A DNA stretch of 64,000 nt from Prolixibacter bellariivorans ATCC BAA-1284. GTDB taxonomy: Bacteria > Bacteroidota > Bacteroidia > Bacteroidales > Prolixibacteraceae. The notes below the pieces were generated by a model. That model saw only the letters and a list, made by a program, of their open reading frames with translations, was not told where the DNA came from and did no database searches. Every line of letters begins with the position of its first letter. Position 1 is the first letter of the stretch. Made by a program: the position numbers and the translations under genes. The stretch is from contig NZ_JHXO01000010.1 of assembly GCF_000621705.1 (NCBI RefSeq), positions 303,309 through 367,308 of the forward strand, written 5' to 3'. Positions 44,297 through 53,649 of the stretch are shown here, one piece after another.

Positions 44297-45490
44297 TTGT
44301 TTCAATTTTTCAGCAACCGGAATTTTAAAGGAATATTACTGACTTTTGCTTTTCTTATCAGCATAGGCACGTTTATCTATACCAAAACACTTGTCGATAA
44401 ATTAAAGCAGGAGGAACACCGGAAAGTAGAGCTGTGGGCACAGGCAACACACCGTCTGGCGGAATCGCGTAATACTACCGGAGAAGAACTGGCCTTTACT
44501 TTCGATGTCGTAGAAAACAATCAAACGGTTCCCATTATTGTTACTGACCAGAATGACAGCATTCTATACGATCGCAACCTGGAAATTGCTGACGGTCCGG
44601 GCAAGCAAGAAAAACTCCGGCAGATACTTGTGAACATGAAGAAACTGTATCCGCCCATTGTTATTCCCATTTCACCGGATAAGAAAAATCTTGTTTATTA
44701 CAGCAACTCCAATTTATTGAATAAACTCAGGTACTACCCGTTGGTTCAGCTTCTGATTTTGACACTGTTTATCCTGGTTGCATACGTCGCATTTAGTGCT
44801 TCCCGTGTTTCGGAACAAAACCGTGTTTGGGTAGGAATGGCGAAAGAAACCGCTCACCAGTTGGGAACGCCTATCTCCTCACTCATGGCCTGGGTAGAAC
44901 TACTGCGAATGCAAAATGTGGATGAGTCGATTGTTACAGAAATTGCCAAGGATACCGAGCGGCTCAACCGCATTACCGAACGCTTTTCGAAAATTGGTTC
45001 AACACCCGAACTCACCGAAACCAATGTGGTTTCGGTTCTGGCAAATGCCATCGAATACCTTGAAAAAAGAAGCCCGAAGCGAATTCTCTTTACATCCAAT
45101 TTCAATCCTTTCCAGGAAATCATGATCCCGCTAAATGTTTCCCTTTTCTCCTGGGTTATCGAAAACCTCTGTAAAAATGCCATCGATGCCATCGAAGGAA
45201 AAGGTGAAATCAACGTTTCGCTGTATGTGGCCCCGGAGGAACTTTACATCGACGTAAGCGACTCCGGAAAGGGAATTCCAAAAAGCAGTTTCAGAGAAGT
45301 GTTCCGTCCGGGTTACACCACGAAGAAGAGAGGCTGGGGGCTGGGATTATCTCTGGCTAAACGAATTATCGAGAATTACCACAACGGACATATTTCTGTC
45401 AAACACTCGGAAATAAACAAGGGTACCACATTCCGCATCGTCCTGCACTCTGAGGAAAACCTGACGGAGAAAATCACTCAACCCGTTTAA
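44297..45490 (+). CDS. Orphan membrane sensor histidine kinase
   Basis: A 397-residue histidine kinase. It has an N-terminal membrane helix (about 12-30), an extracytoplasmic sensor of about 120 residues, a second helix (about 148-170, LVQLLILTLFILVAYVAF), and a cytoplasmic kinase core. The phospho-acceptor box is MAKETAHQLGTPISSLMAWVELL, a Bacteroidota variant in which Gln-Leu-Gly follows the His; the ATP-binding domain has NLCKNAIDAIEG (N box), DSGKGIPKS and GWGLGLSLAKRII. The start is TTG at 44297, judged by fit to the family N-terminus. No response regulator is adjacent. Confidence 0.88.
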   Translation: MFQFFSNRNFKGILLTFAFLISIGTFIYTKTLVDKLKQEEHRKVELWAQATHRLAESRNTTGEELAFTFDVVENNQTVPIIVTDQNDSILYDRNLEIADGPGKQEKLRQILVNMKKLYPPIVIPISPDKKNLVYYSNSNLLNKLRYYPLVQLLILTLFILVAYVAFSASRVSEQNRVWVGMAKETAHQLGTPISSLMAWVELLRMQNVDESIVTEIAKDTERLNRITERFSKIGSTPELTETNVVSVLANAIEYLEKRSPKRILFTSNFNPFQEIMIPLNVSLFSWVIENLCKNAIDAIEGKGEINVSLYVAPEELYIDVSDSGKGIPKSSFREVFRPGYTTKKRGWGLGLSLAKRIIENYHNGHISVKHSEINKGTTFRIVLHSEENLTEKITQPV

Positions 45491-45543
45491 TATTAAGAAT
45501 TTCAAAATTCTCAGGTTTTTTTCTGTTGTATATTAAAAATTTA

Positions 45544-45551
45544 TACTTTTG
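45544..45551 (+). promoter_or_regulatory. -7 box (TACTTTTG) of the yceD-rpmF operon
   Basis: TACTTTTG matches TAnnTTTG, 21 nt before the GTG start at 45573, giving a leader of about 15 nt. Confidence 0.6.
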
Positions 45552-45572
45552 CAAAGCTAAAAAAGGAAGGTT

Positions 45573-46103
45573 GTGAAATACCTGAAAAACTATATCATTC
45601 CTTTCTCCGGACTGAAGGAGGGAAAACATCAGTTCCAGTTCGAAGCTGGCGAACGCTTTTTCAGGGAGTTTGAAGAGTCGGAGATTGAAAGAGGTGAAGT
45701 GAACATCGAGGTAGAGCTCGAAAAACGGACAACCTACTTATCACTTGGCTTTAAATTGACTGGAAGCGTTCAGTTAATTTGTGACCGATGCCTGGACTAT
45801 TACGACCAGCCGTTGGATAACGATTTTAAACTCTACGTGAAGTTCAGCGAAGAACCGCAGGTAGATGATGACGAAGTGATGTATCTCCACCCAACTGATC
45901 ATCAGGTAGAGGTAGGTCATTTGATATATGAATTTATTGTTCTGAGCTTACCGGCGCGACATGTTCATCCGGACGATGAAAACGGCGAAAGCACGTGCGA
46001 CCCGGAAATGTTGGATAAGCTTGATGAATACGATCATCCCGGTGACGACGATGAACCTATTGATCCGAGATGGAATGATTTGAAAAAGATTATTGGTAAC
46101 TAA
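45573..46103 (+). CDS. DUF177 (YceD) family protein
   Basis: A 176-residue DUF177/YceD protein, the partner almost always found upstream of rpmF and implicated in 23S rRNA processing or accumulation. The core block LICDRCLDYYDQPLDNDFKLYVKF carries the paired cysteines; an acidic C-terminus ends in DPRWNDLKKIIGN, a family hallmark. It starts with GTG, 21 nt after a -7 box. A 16-bp gap separates it from rpmF, forming an operon. Confidence 0.93.
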   Translation: MKYLKNYIIPFSGLKEGKHQFQFEAGERFFREFEESEIERGEVNIEVELEKRTTYLSLGFKLTGSVQLICDRCLDYYDQPLDNDFKLYVKFSEEPQVDDDEVMYLHPTDHQVEVGHLIYEFIVLSLPARHVHPDDENGESTCDPEMLDKLDEYDHPGDDDEPIDPRWNDLKKIIGN

Positions 46104-46119
46104 GTAAAGTTGATTTAAA

Positions 46120-46305
46120 ATGGCACATCCAAAACACAGAACGTCGAAAACGAGAAGGGATAAGCGCAGAACGCATTATAAAGCAACTCCTGCTACCATG
46201 GCAACTTGTTCAAACTGCGGTGCTACTGTAAAGTATCACACCGTATGTAATGAGTGCGGCCACTACAGGGGTAAACTCGTTATTGAAAAAGAAATTACTG
46301 TTTGA
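46120..46305 (+). CDS. rpmF: Large ribosomal subunit protein bL32
   Basis: A 61-residue ribosomal protein of the large subunit. MAHPKHRTSKTRRDKRRTHY is the typical basic start, and a zinc-ribbon with CSNCG and CNECG supplies four cysteines, the zinc-binding form of bL32. Translated from the yceD transcript. Confidence 0.98.
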   Translation: MAHPKHRTSKTRRDKRRTHYKATPATMATCSNCGATVKYHTVCNECGHYRGKLVIEKEITV

Positions 46306-46358
46306 TTTCCATAGCAGAAAGAGTTTTCTTTCTGTCTATTTGGTTTTTTCATGGCTTT

Positions 46359-46397
46359 AGAAAGGCTTTCCTGTGCTCAGGAAGGCCTTTCTATTTT
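46359..46397 (+). terminator. Terminator of the yceD-rpmF operon
   Basis: Long stem AGAAAGGC (46359-46366) with GCCTTTCT (46385-46392), continued inward by TTCCTG with CAGGAA, followed by a T-rich tail. Confidence 0.85.
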
Positions 46398-46573
46398 AGC
46401 CCGTTTTTATTCTCTTCCGAAGTCCCCTTCCCTACTTAATTTATTGATAAGTAAATACCTTCCGTTTACCATTTTGGAAGAATACTATTGACCAACAGTT
46501 TCAAAACTTGTTGGCTTTTATTATCTTCATCGGCTAAAGTCAAGACAAGTTGTTTACGTTAAAACCGAAGAAA

Positions 46574-46984
46574 ATGGCAAAACCCATCATCCAAAACGAA
46601 GTGAAAGCACTGAACACGATTGCAAAAGATACCATGATTAAAGGGGATATCAAATCGGATGGTGATATTCGAATCGACGGTGCACTGGAGGGGAACCTGG
46701 AATGCAAAGGACGCGTAGTACTCGGTCCCGAAGCCAAGGTAAAAGGAACAGTCCGTTGCCGGTTAGCCGACATTATGGGGACTCTTGAAGGGGAAATCTT
46801 TGCTTCTGAACTAATGACGTTGAAAAACACCGCCGTTATCAATGGCGATCTGACCATGGGCAAATTATCCGTTGAGCCGGGAGCTCAGTTTACCGGTAAA
46901 TGTTCTATGGGAAGCGGTTCAGGCTCTGCTCCGAAACCTCAGGCTGCTCCGGTTCAACCGGAAGCCAAACCGAAAGACAGATAG
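46574..46984 (+). CDS. Bactofilin
   Basis: A 136-residue polymer-forming cytoskeletal protein. Hexapeptide-like beta-helix turns run from about residue 20 to 108 (MIKGDIKSDGDIRIDGALEGNLECKG, VKGTVRCRLADIMGTLEGEI, VINGDLTMGKLSVEPGAQFTG), flanked by a short N-terminus and a Pro/Ala-rich disordered tail. Bactofilins assemble without nucleotide into filaments that organise envelope or shape functions. The ATG at 46574 gives the family-like N-terminus; an upstream TTG at 46550 is less likely. Single gene with its own terminator. Confidence 0.93.
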   Translation: MAKPIIQNEVKALNTIAKDTMIKGDIKSDGDIRIDGALEGNLECKGRVVLGPEAKVKGTVRCRLADIMGTLEGEIFASELMTLKNTAVINGDLTMGKLSVEPGAQFTGKCSMGSGSGSAPKPQAAPVQPEAKPKDR

Positions 46985-47012
46985 CAGTTGCTTTCGCAAA
47001 AAAAAAATTACT

Positions 47013-47054
47013 CCCCGTGAATTAGGTTGATTTCTGATTTCACGGGGATTTTTA
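47013..47054. terminator. Bidirectional terminator after bactofilin
   Basis: Stem CCCCGTGAA (47013-47021) with TTCACGGGG (47039-47047), with A-rich sequence on the left and T-rich on the right; it serves the bactofilin and the convergent Na/Pi transporter. Confidence 0.88.
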
Positions 47055-47058
47055 TTTT

Positions 47059-48756
47059 TCAGAGGTTGGCACTCACCGATTCAAGCGATTCGGAAACATT
47101 AATGGCATAATCCGCCAACCGTTCGCACTCGTTGAAAATATCGTTGTAAATACTGCCCTTCTGGTAATTGTACATTCCTTTTTCCAGATTCTCCAAATGT
47201 TCTGTTTTCAGAATATCCCGGAAGACATTAATCTCTTCCTCCTTTTTCCGGGCCACCGAAGCATCCACCCGATCTTCTGTTTTCAGGTTGAGTTCCATAA
47301 TTTGAATGGTATCGGCTACCAGGCTGAACAGAATTTCGAGGTTTTCCATCGGTTTCCCTGAAAAAGTAATTTCCTGTTGGTGCGCCCGATTAAATGCCCG
47401 GGCAATATTGTAACACGAATCGCCAATACTTTCGATGTTATCGATCAACTTAAACATAGACGAAAGCACCCGCGAATTTCGGACACTTAACCTTGTTTCC
47501 CCCACTTTAGTCAAGTAGTTGGCTATTTCAATTTCGATACGGTCGCACACTTTTTCCTCGGTCTCAAGCTTCTCAAACCGTTGGTCGAATTTCTTATCAG
47601 GAATTTCGGTCAACAGCTCCTGAACATCCTTAAACATATTCGAAACCCGCTGCCCAAACAGCGAAATCTCTTCACGCGCCAGGTAAAGCGACGCTTCCGG
47701 TGTTGACAAGAGTCCGATTTTTATGTGCTGTAAGGTAAAAGTGCTTTCCGCCTCCGCTTTTCGTTCCGGGACGAGCCGCGTAACAATCCGGGCAAGCGTT
47801 CTAACAAACCCGATGAGCAATGCCATATTCAGCACATTAAATAATGTATGAAACAATGCCAACGCCACCGGAATCGCATTGCTCGTTTCAAACGGATTTC
47901 CCCCTCCCATCTCTTTCATCAGAAAAGCGACTCCCTTAAGGAAAAATGGGAACACAATAATCATCCAAACCACCCCCACAAGATTAAAAATCAGGTGAGC
48001 GCGTGCAGCCCTTCGTGCGTTGGTATTAGCCACCAATGCCGCCACGTTGGCTGTAATGGTTGTTCCCAGGTTTTCACCTAACACCATGGCGGCTGCCATA
48101 TCGAAATTAATCCAGCCGCTGTTGCACATCACCAGCGTTAACGCCATGGTTGCACTGGAAGACTGAATGAGAATGGTTAACAAGGTACCGATGAGCATGA
48201 ACAGAATGTATCCCACGTAGCCCATATGGGCATACTGCGATAACCAACCAAGAACTTCCGGATTACTGCTGACATCGGGGACAGACATTTTCAGAAATTC
48301 GAGTCCGATAAAAAGCAAGCCAAAGCCCATCACCAACTCACCCCACGATTTCCGGGAACGCACGCGGGAGAATAATACCGGTAAGGCTAAACCGACCATC
48401 GGCAAGGCAATTTGTGTGATGTTGAACTTGAATCCAAAAAGGGAGATGATCCAGGCCGTTACGGTTGTACCGATATTCGCTCCCATCACCACACTGATGG
48501 ATTCGAGCAGTGAAAGCAGTCCGGCATTCACAAAACTAACCACCATCACGATGGTTGCCGATGAGGATTGGATAAGGGTGGTAATAAGAATGCCGGTGAA
48601 AACACCGCGCATACGGTTGGCTGTCATCGATGCCAGAATAGCGCGCATTTTATTGCCCGCCACCTTTTGCAGCGATTCACTCATCAGCTTCATCCCAAAA
48701 AGGAATACAGCCAGCGAGCCCAAAAGCCTCAGAAATTCAACAAATCCGTAGTCCAT
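47059..48756 (-). CDS. Na/Pi cotransporter family protein
   Basis: A 565-residue NptA/YjbB-type sodium-phosphate symporter. Two inverted PNaS repeats are seen: GSLAVFLFGMKLMSESLQKVAGNKMR then TTLIQSSSATIVMVVSFVNAGLL, and later TILIQSSSATMALTLVMCNSGWI; the QSSS motifs are the family signature. About nine membrane helices up to residue 315, then a cytoplasmic PhoU-like helical domain (about 345-560). It likely moves phosphate in or out with sodium. No other phosphate genes are adjacent. Confidence 0.93.
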   Translation of the reverse strand: MDYGFVEFLRLLGSLAVFLFGMKLMSESLQKVAGNKMRAILASMTANRMRGVFTGILITTLIQSSSATIVMVVSFVNAGLLSLLESISVVMGANIGTTVTAWIISLFGFKFNITQIALPMVGLALPVLFSRVRSRKSWGELVMGFGLLFIGLEFLKMSVPDVSSNPEVLGWLSQYAHMGYVGYILFMLIGTLLTILIQSSSATMALTLVMCNSGWINFDMAAAMVLGENLGTTITANVAALVANTNARRAARAHLIFNLVGVVWMIIVFPFFLKGVAFLMKEMGGGNPFETSNAIPVALALFHTLFNVLNMALLIGFVRTLARIVTRLVPERKAEAESTFTLQHIKIGLLSTPEASLYLAREEISLFGQRVSNMFKDVQELLTEIPDKKFDQRFEKLETEEKVCDRIEIEIANYLTKVGETRLSVRNSRVLSSMFKLIDNIESIGDSCYNIARAFNRAHQQEITFSGKPMENLEILFSLVADTIQIMELNLKTEDRVDASVARKKEEEINVFRDILKTEHLENLEKGMYNYQKGSIYNDIFNECERLADYAINVSESLESVSANL

Positions 48757-49018
48757 TATTCTGGTATAGGGGGTTAGGCTGTGCCGAATTTAAATGTTTT
48801 TGATACAAAACTGAAAAGCGAATGACATAAATTTTATTCAATGGGTAAGAAATATTCTCACCACCATCATTTTCTTCAAAATCGACCGGTTCAATTTCTT
48901 ATCATGTAAAACTATGGCATTTAGGCTAACGCTCTCAGCAGCATAACAAGTAAAATGTCATAATCTTTTCAATTCAGTCAATTAAACACTAATTTCGCGG
49001 GGATTTCATTTTACTACT

Positions 49019-51457
49019 ATGTGGAGAAGAATAGCACGCTTCATTTTATCTTACCGGATTGCCCTCTCGGTTATTTTGCTGGGAATTACCATTTACATGG
49101 GATTCATGGCACCTCATGTTCAGCTTTCGTACGAATATGCCTCGCTGTTACCTAAAAAAGACACGGTTTACCAGGAAAATCAGGATTTCATCAAAAAATT
49201 TGGGGCCGGTTCCGATGTGATTGTTATCGGCGTGCAGGATTCCAATTTCTTCAACATCGACCATTTCAACCGATGGGATGAGATGGCTGCCGAACTGAAA
49301 AAAATCGACGGTGTGGAAGGTATGCTGTCGGTCGCCAATGCTTACGATATTTATAAGGACCGGAAGGCGCATAAATTTAAGTTCGACAGCATTTTCCCAT
49401 CACGGGCACAATCGCAGGAACAACTCGATACACTGGTTGAAAAACTACATACTCTGCCATTCTACAAAGGGCAACTTTACAACGAAAAAACACACACCTA
49501 CATGATGGCCATTACCGTAAGCAAAGCCTTGATGGCAACGCCAAAACGGGAAAAAATGGTCAATCAGATCCAAGAAGTAGGTAATCAGTTTGAAGCAGAC
49601 ACAGGAGTGAAAGTTCATTATTCAGGAATGCCTTATATCCGGGTAGTCACCTCGCAAAAGATTAAGCGCGAGTTTCTGATGTTTATTCTGGCTGCACTGG
49701 CGGTGGTTATTATCATCCTGTTCTCATTCTTCCGATCATTTAAGGCCGTTATTCTTCCGGTAACGGTGGTATTAATCGGGGTTATCTGGACATTAGGGCT
49801 GATGGCCATACTTGGTTACAAAATCACCCTGTTGACCGGGATGATCCCACCATTACTAATTGTCATTGGGGTTCCCAATTGTATTTTCCTCGTCAACAAA
49901 TATCATAACGAATACAAAGGACACGGAAATAAAGTCAAAGCCCTTCAGCGTACCATCATGAAAATCGGGAACGCTACGTTCCTGACCAACCTGACTACTG
50001 CTTCGGGTTTTGCAACTTTCTTAGTGACCAGCAGTTCCATTTTGCGCGAATTTGGGTTGATTGCCTCGGTGAACATTATGGCGGTTTTCATGACTTCGCT
50101 CATTATTATTCCCACAGCTTTCACCTTCCTCGAGCCGCCAGCCGACAAGGATATGCGTCACCTCGATAATAATTTCATCGGAAAGATTATCGACAAATTT
50201 GTGTACGTTACACAAAACCACAGGCAAGGCATCTATATTGCGTTCATCGTCATTCTTCTGCTAAGTATTGTTGGAATTACCCGGATTAAAAGTACCGGTT
50301 ACATGGTGGATGATTTACCGAAAGACGATCCCATCTACCTTGACCTTAAGTTCTTCGAAAAGAATTTTGATGGATTGATGCCACTGGAAATCAGCATTGA
50401 TACGGAGCGTCCCAACGGAGTTTTGCGTACTTCCAATCTTAAGAAGATTGATGAATTCAGCACGGCTTTGTCGCAATACAAAGATTTATCCCCTTCACTT
50501 TCGTTGGTAAATGTGCTGAAGTTTGCCAAACAGGCCTTTTATAACGGAAAGGAAAAATATTATTCGCTGCCGAGTTATCGCGAGCAGTCGTTTATTTTCT
50601 CCTACGTTGGAAAATCAGAAGGAAAAATTGGCGACCTGAAATCTTTTGTCGATAGTACCAAGCAGGAAACGCGAATCAGTTTCCGGATGAAGGATGTAGG
50701 AACGACCCGAATGGACGATTTATTAAGCCGTATCCGAAAAGAAGCTGCGAAAATATTTCCACCCGATAAATACCACGTATCCGTTACCGGTGCATCGGTA
50801 GTATTTGTAAAAGGAACCCAGTACCTGGTGAAGAGTCTGTTCCAGAGTCTTGGACTGGCAATCTTGCTAATTGCTACCTTTATGGCGTTGATGTTCAACT
50901 CGCGGCGGATGGTCTTCCTGTCACTCGTTCCGAATGTGATTCCGCTTCTGTTTACAGCAGGAATCATGGGCTTTACCGGAATTCCGATTAAGGCTTCTAC
51001 CATTCTGGTTTTCTCCATCGCGTTCGGAATTTCGGTCGATAATACCATTCATTTTCTTGCTAAATACCGGCAGGAACTGAGGCTCACTAATTGGAATATT
51101 GGCAAGTCAGTGGTACTCGCTTTGCGGGAAACCGGCTTCAGTATGATCTATACCTCCTTTGTACTTTTCTTCGGATTCGGTATCTTCAGTCTATCGAGTT
51201 TTGGCGGGACTGTAGCCTTAGGTATTCTCGTATCATTAACATTGCTTGTGGCCCTGATTTCGAACCTGATACTTTTGCCCGCTTTACTTCTTGCATTACA
51301 ACGCCGTGCCACTACCCGGTATTTCGAAGAACCTTTCCTCGAAATTTTCGATGAAGAAGAAGATATCGAACAGGATGAACTTCGAATCGAGGGCAGAGAT
51401 AAAAATGGGAATCTGCTCTCCGAAACCGATGAAAAGGATAAAACTATCGATGAATGA
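49019..51457 (+). CDS. RND/MMPL superfamily exporter
   Basis: An 812-residue RND-type transporter of the MMPL/sterol-sensing-like class. Helix 1 (about 10-30), a periplasmic domain (about 35-215), helices from 217 on (REFLMFILAALAVVIIILFSFF ...), a second periplasmic domain (about 425-610), and a second helical bundle with FSIAFGISVDNTIHFLAKYRQE, the conserved Asp-containing proton-relay helix. The C-terminal 60 residues are acidic and charged. Such proteins often move lipids or lipid-linked compounds. The gene overlaps the polyprenyl synthase start by 4 bp, so translation is coupled. Confidence 0.9.
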   Translation: MWRRIARFILSYRIALSVILLGITIYMGFMAPHVQLSYEYASLLPKKDTVYQENQDFIKKFGAGSDVIVIGVQDSNFFNIDHFNRWDEMAAELKKIDGVEGMLSVANAYDIYKDRKAHKFKFDSIFPSRAQSQEQLDTLVEKLHTLPFYKGQLYNEKTHTYMMAITVSKALMATPKREKMVNQIQEVGNQFEADTGVKVHYSGMPYIRVVTSQKIKREFLMFILAALAVVIIILFSFFRSFKAVILPVTVVLIGVIWTLGLMAILGYKITLLTGMIPPLLIVIGVPNCIFLVNKYHNEYKGHGNKVKALQRTIMKIGNATFLTNLTTASGFATFLVTSSSILREFGLIASVNIMAVFMTSLIIIPTAFTFLEPPADKDMRHLDNNFIGKIIDKFVYVTQNHRQGIYIAFIVILLLSIVGITRIKSTGYMVDDLPKDDPIYLDLKFFEKNFDGLMPLEISIDTERPNGVLRTSNLKKIDEFSTALSQYKDLSPSLSLVNVLKFAKQAFYNGKEKYYSLPSYREQSFIFSYVGKSEGKIGDLKSFVDSTKQETRISFRMKDVGTTRMDDLLSRIRKEAAKIFPPDKYHVSVTGASVVFVKGTQYLVKSLFQSLGLAILLIATFMALMFNSRRMVFLSLVPNVIPLLFTAGIMGFTGIPIKASTILVFSIAFGISVDNTIHFLAKYRQELRLTNWNIGKSVVLALRETGFSMIYTSFVLFFGFGIFSLSSFGGTVALGILVSLTLLVALISNLILLPALLLALQRRATTRYFEEPFLEIFDEEEDIEQDELRIEGRDKNGNLLSETDEKDKTIDE

Positions 51458-52437
51458 AAAGCCAGCAGGAACTCTTTGACCTCTTTCTTCGCGAACTGAA
51501 AAAGGAGCGAAAAAAAATTGATAATGCTTCACCGAAAGGTTTGTATAAGCCGGTTTCGTACACCCTCGATATGGGCGGGAAAAGGCTCAGACCGGTTCTC
51601 GTTTTGACGGGAGCCAATCTTTTTTCAGAAAATATAGAAGAAGCCCTGCCGGCCGCTATCGCCATCGAAGTGTTCCACAATTTTACCCTGCTACACGACG
51701 ATTTGATGGACAATGCTTCGGTTCGCCGGGGTAAGCCAACCGTTCACCTGAAATTCAATCCCAACACCGCTATTCTCAGTGGCGATGCCATGATGATTCT
51801 CGCCAATGAATACCTGGCCAATTCACCTGCGGAAAAATTACCTGAATTGCTAAAGCTTTTCTCCCGAACGGCACTCGAGGTTTGTGAAGGACAGCAGTAC
51901 GACATGGATTTTGAAAGCCGAATGGATGTAACGGTGGATGAATACATCGAAATGATTCGGCTAAAAACAGCCGTCTTAATTGCCGGAGCACTAAAACTGG
52001 GCGCTGTTATTGGCAATGCGCCGGAACAACAGGCCAATCTGTTGTACGATTTCGGTATCAATATTGGGCTGGCTTTTCAATTGCAGGACGACTGGCTCGA
52101 TGTGTATGGCGATCCCAACGTTTTCGGTAAGAAAATTGGCGGCGATATCCTCAGCAACAAAAAAACATTCCTGTTACTCAAAGCACAGGAGAAATTGCAG
52201 GGTGAGAAAAAGGAACAGCTGCAAAACTGGATTACCAAAGAGACTTTCCTTCCGGAAGAGAAAATTGAAGCTGTTACACAATTATATAATGATGCAGCGG
52301 TAAGCGACGAAGCCCAGAAAATCATGCGCCATTATCATGAGGAAGCCTTGAAATGCCTGGCAAAACTCGAAGTGGAAGAAACGAACAAAAAGGATTTAAC
52401 TGAGTTGGCTGATCAGGTAATGTCGAGGATTAGTTAA
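51454..52437 (+). CDS. Trans-polyprenyl diphosphate synthase
   Basis: A 327-residue class I isoprenyl diphosphate synthase. First Asp-rich motif LLHDDLMDNASVRRGKPTVH, second Asp-rich motif FQLQDDWLDVYGDP, and the N-terminal GGKRLRPVLVLTGANLF are all intact. In the first motif the chain-length-setting positions (HNFTLLHDD) lack bulky aromatic residues just before the Asp cluster, compatible with geranylgeranyl or longer products; exact length cannot be told. The ATGA overlap with the RND gene is noteworthy. Substrates come from the methylerythritol phosphate route (dxs is at 42279). Confidence 0.93.
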   Translation: MKSQQELFDLFLRELKKERKKIDNASPKGLYKPVSYTLDMGGKRLRPVLVLTGANLFSENIEEALPAAIAIEVFHNFTLLHDDLMDNASVRRGKPTVHLKFNPNTAILSGDAMMILANEYLANSPAEKLPELLKLFSRTALEVCEGQQYDMDFESRMDVTVDEYIEMIRLKTAVLIAGALKLGAVIGNAPEQQANLLYDFGINIGLAFQLQDDWLDVYGDPNVFGKKIGGDILSNKKTFLLLKAQEKLQGEKKEQLQNWITKETFLPEEKIEAVTQLYNDAAVSDEAQKIMRHYHEEALKCLAKLEVEETNKKDLTELADQVMSRIS

Positions 52438-52459
52438 ATCCCCGACATCATTTACTCAA

Positions 52460-53632
52460 TTACAATACACGTAACGCTTTTTCAATTCGTTCCAGCCCTT
52501 CCTGTAACGTAGAACGCGGACAGCCAATATTCATGCGGAAATAGCCCTCGCCGCCACTTCCAAACGTACTTCCTACATTCATGGCCACACCGGCTTTATT
52601 CACCAACACATCTTTCATCTCTTTTTCGCTTAAACCATAGTCGCGAAAGTCGAGCCAGACCAGGAATGTCGATTCAGGCTGCATCACTTTGATTTTTGGT
52701 AAACGATCGGCCATGAATTCATTCAAATATTTCAGGTTACCCTGAAGATATTCCAACAGTTCGTCCAGCCATTCTTCACCATGCGTGTAAGCCGCTTCGG
52801 TGGCAACCGTACCAAAAATATTGCCTCCGTGCACATGCAGCACATTCAGCAAACGTTCGTAACGTACCCGCATTTTCTTTTGCGGAATAACCAGAAACGC
52901 AGAAGATAATCCGGCAATATTAAATGTCTTGTTTGGCGCCATGCAAACTACCGTGATTTCGGCCAGTTCTTCAGATATCGAAGGCAACGGAACATGCTTG
53001 TGTCCCGGATAAACCAGGTCGGAATGTATTTCATCGGAAACAATGATTACACCCTTCTCCTTGCAAATACGTCCCAGTTCAGTCAGTTCTTCTTTTGTCC
53101 AGACCATTCCACCCGGGTTATGCGGACTGGATAGCAACAGCATCTTCGTTTTATCATCAATCTTGGCTTTCAGGTCCTCGAAATCGAAATAGTAACGTCC
53201 GTTCTCGAGCTTCAGCGGATTTTCCACCAACTCTCGGCCTGAGCCTTTCACGCAAGTGAAAAAAGGAAAATAAACCGGCGGCTGCACAATTACTTTATCG
53301 TCCTCGTTGGTCAGCGCCATAATTAACATGGTAACAGCCGGTACCACACCCGGACTGAATGAGATCCACTCCCGCTTGATGTCCCAATCGTGCCGTTTCT
53401 TCATCCAGTCGATGATGGATTGGTGATAACTTTCCGGCCGGAAGGAATAAGCCAGCACTTCATGGTCGGCCCGCTCACGAATGGCGTCCATAATAAAATC
53501 GGGTACCCGGAAATCGGTATCGGCTACCCACATTGGCAACGCGTCGGGATTACCGCAAAATTGTTCCAACCGGTCGTATTTGATACAATTGGTACCTTTT
53601 CGGTCAATTACTTCGTCAAAATTATAGGGCAT
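52460..53632 (-). CDS. PatB/MalY-type PLP-dependent C-S lyase
   Basis: A 390-residue fold-type I PLP enzyme of the MalY/PatB subgroup, which cleaves cystathionine or related C-S bonds and is often annotated as an aminotransferase. N-terminal MPYNFDEVIDRKGTNCIKYD and LPMWVADTDFRVPDFI are typical; PLP-binding elements are SPHNPGGMVWTKEEL, VSDEIHSDLVYPGH and the lysine in APNKTFNIAGL; the C-terminal Arg is in FRMNIGCPRS. It follows the comB-like gene by 17 bp on the same strand. Confidence 0.92.
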   Translation of the reverse strand: MPYNFDEVIDRKGTNCIKYDRLEQFCGNPDALPMWVADTDFRVPDFIMDAIRERADHEVLAYSFRPESYHQSIIDWMKKRHDWDIKREWISFSPGVVPAVTMLIMALTNEDDKVIVQPPVYFPFFTCVKGSGRELVENPLKLENGRYYFDFEDLKAKIDDKTKMLLLSSPHNPGGMVWTKEELTELGRICKEKGVIIVSDEIHSDLVYPGHKHVPLPSISEELAEITVVCMAPNKTFNIAGLSSAFLVIPQKKMRVRYERLLNVLHVHGGNIFGTVATEAAYTHGEEWLDELLEYLQGNLKYLNEFMADRLPKIKVMQPESTFLVWLDFRDYGLSEKEMKDVLVNKAGVAMNVGSTFGSGGEGYFRMNIGCPRSTLQEGLERIEKALRVL

Positions 53633-53649
53633 ATGATTGTGGTTTACGG

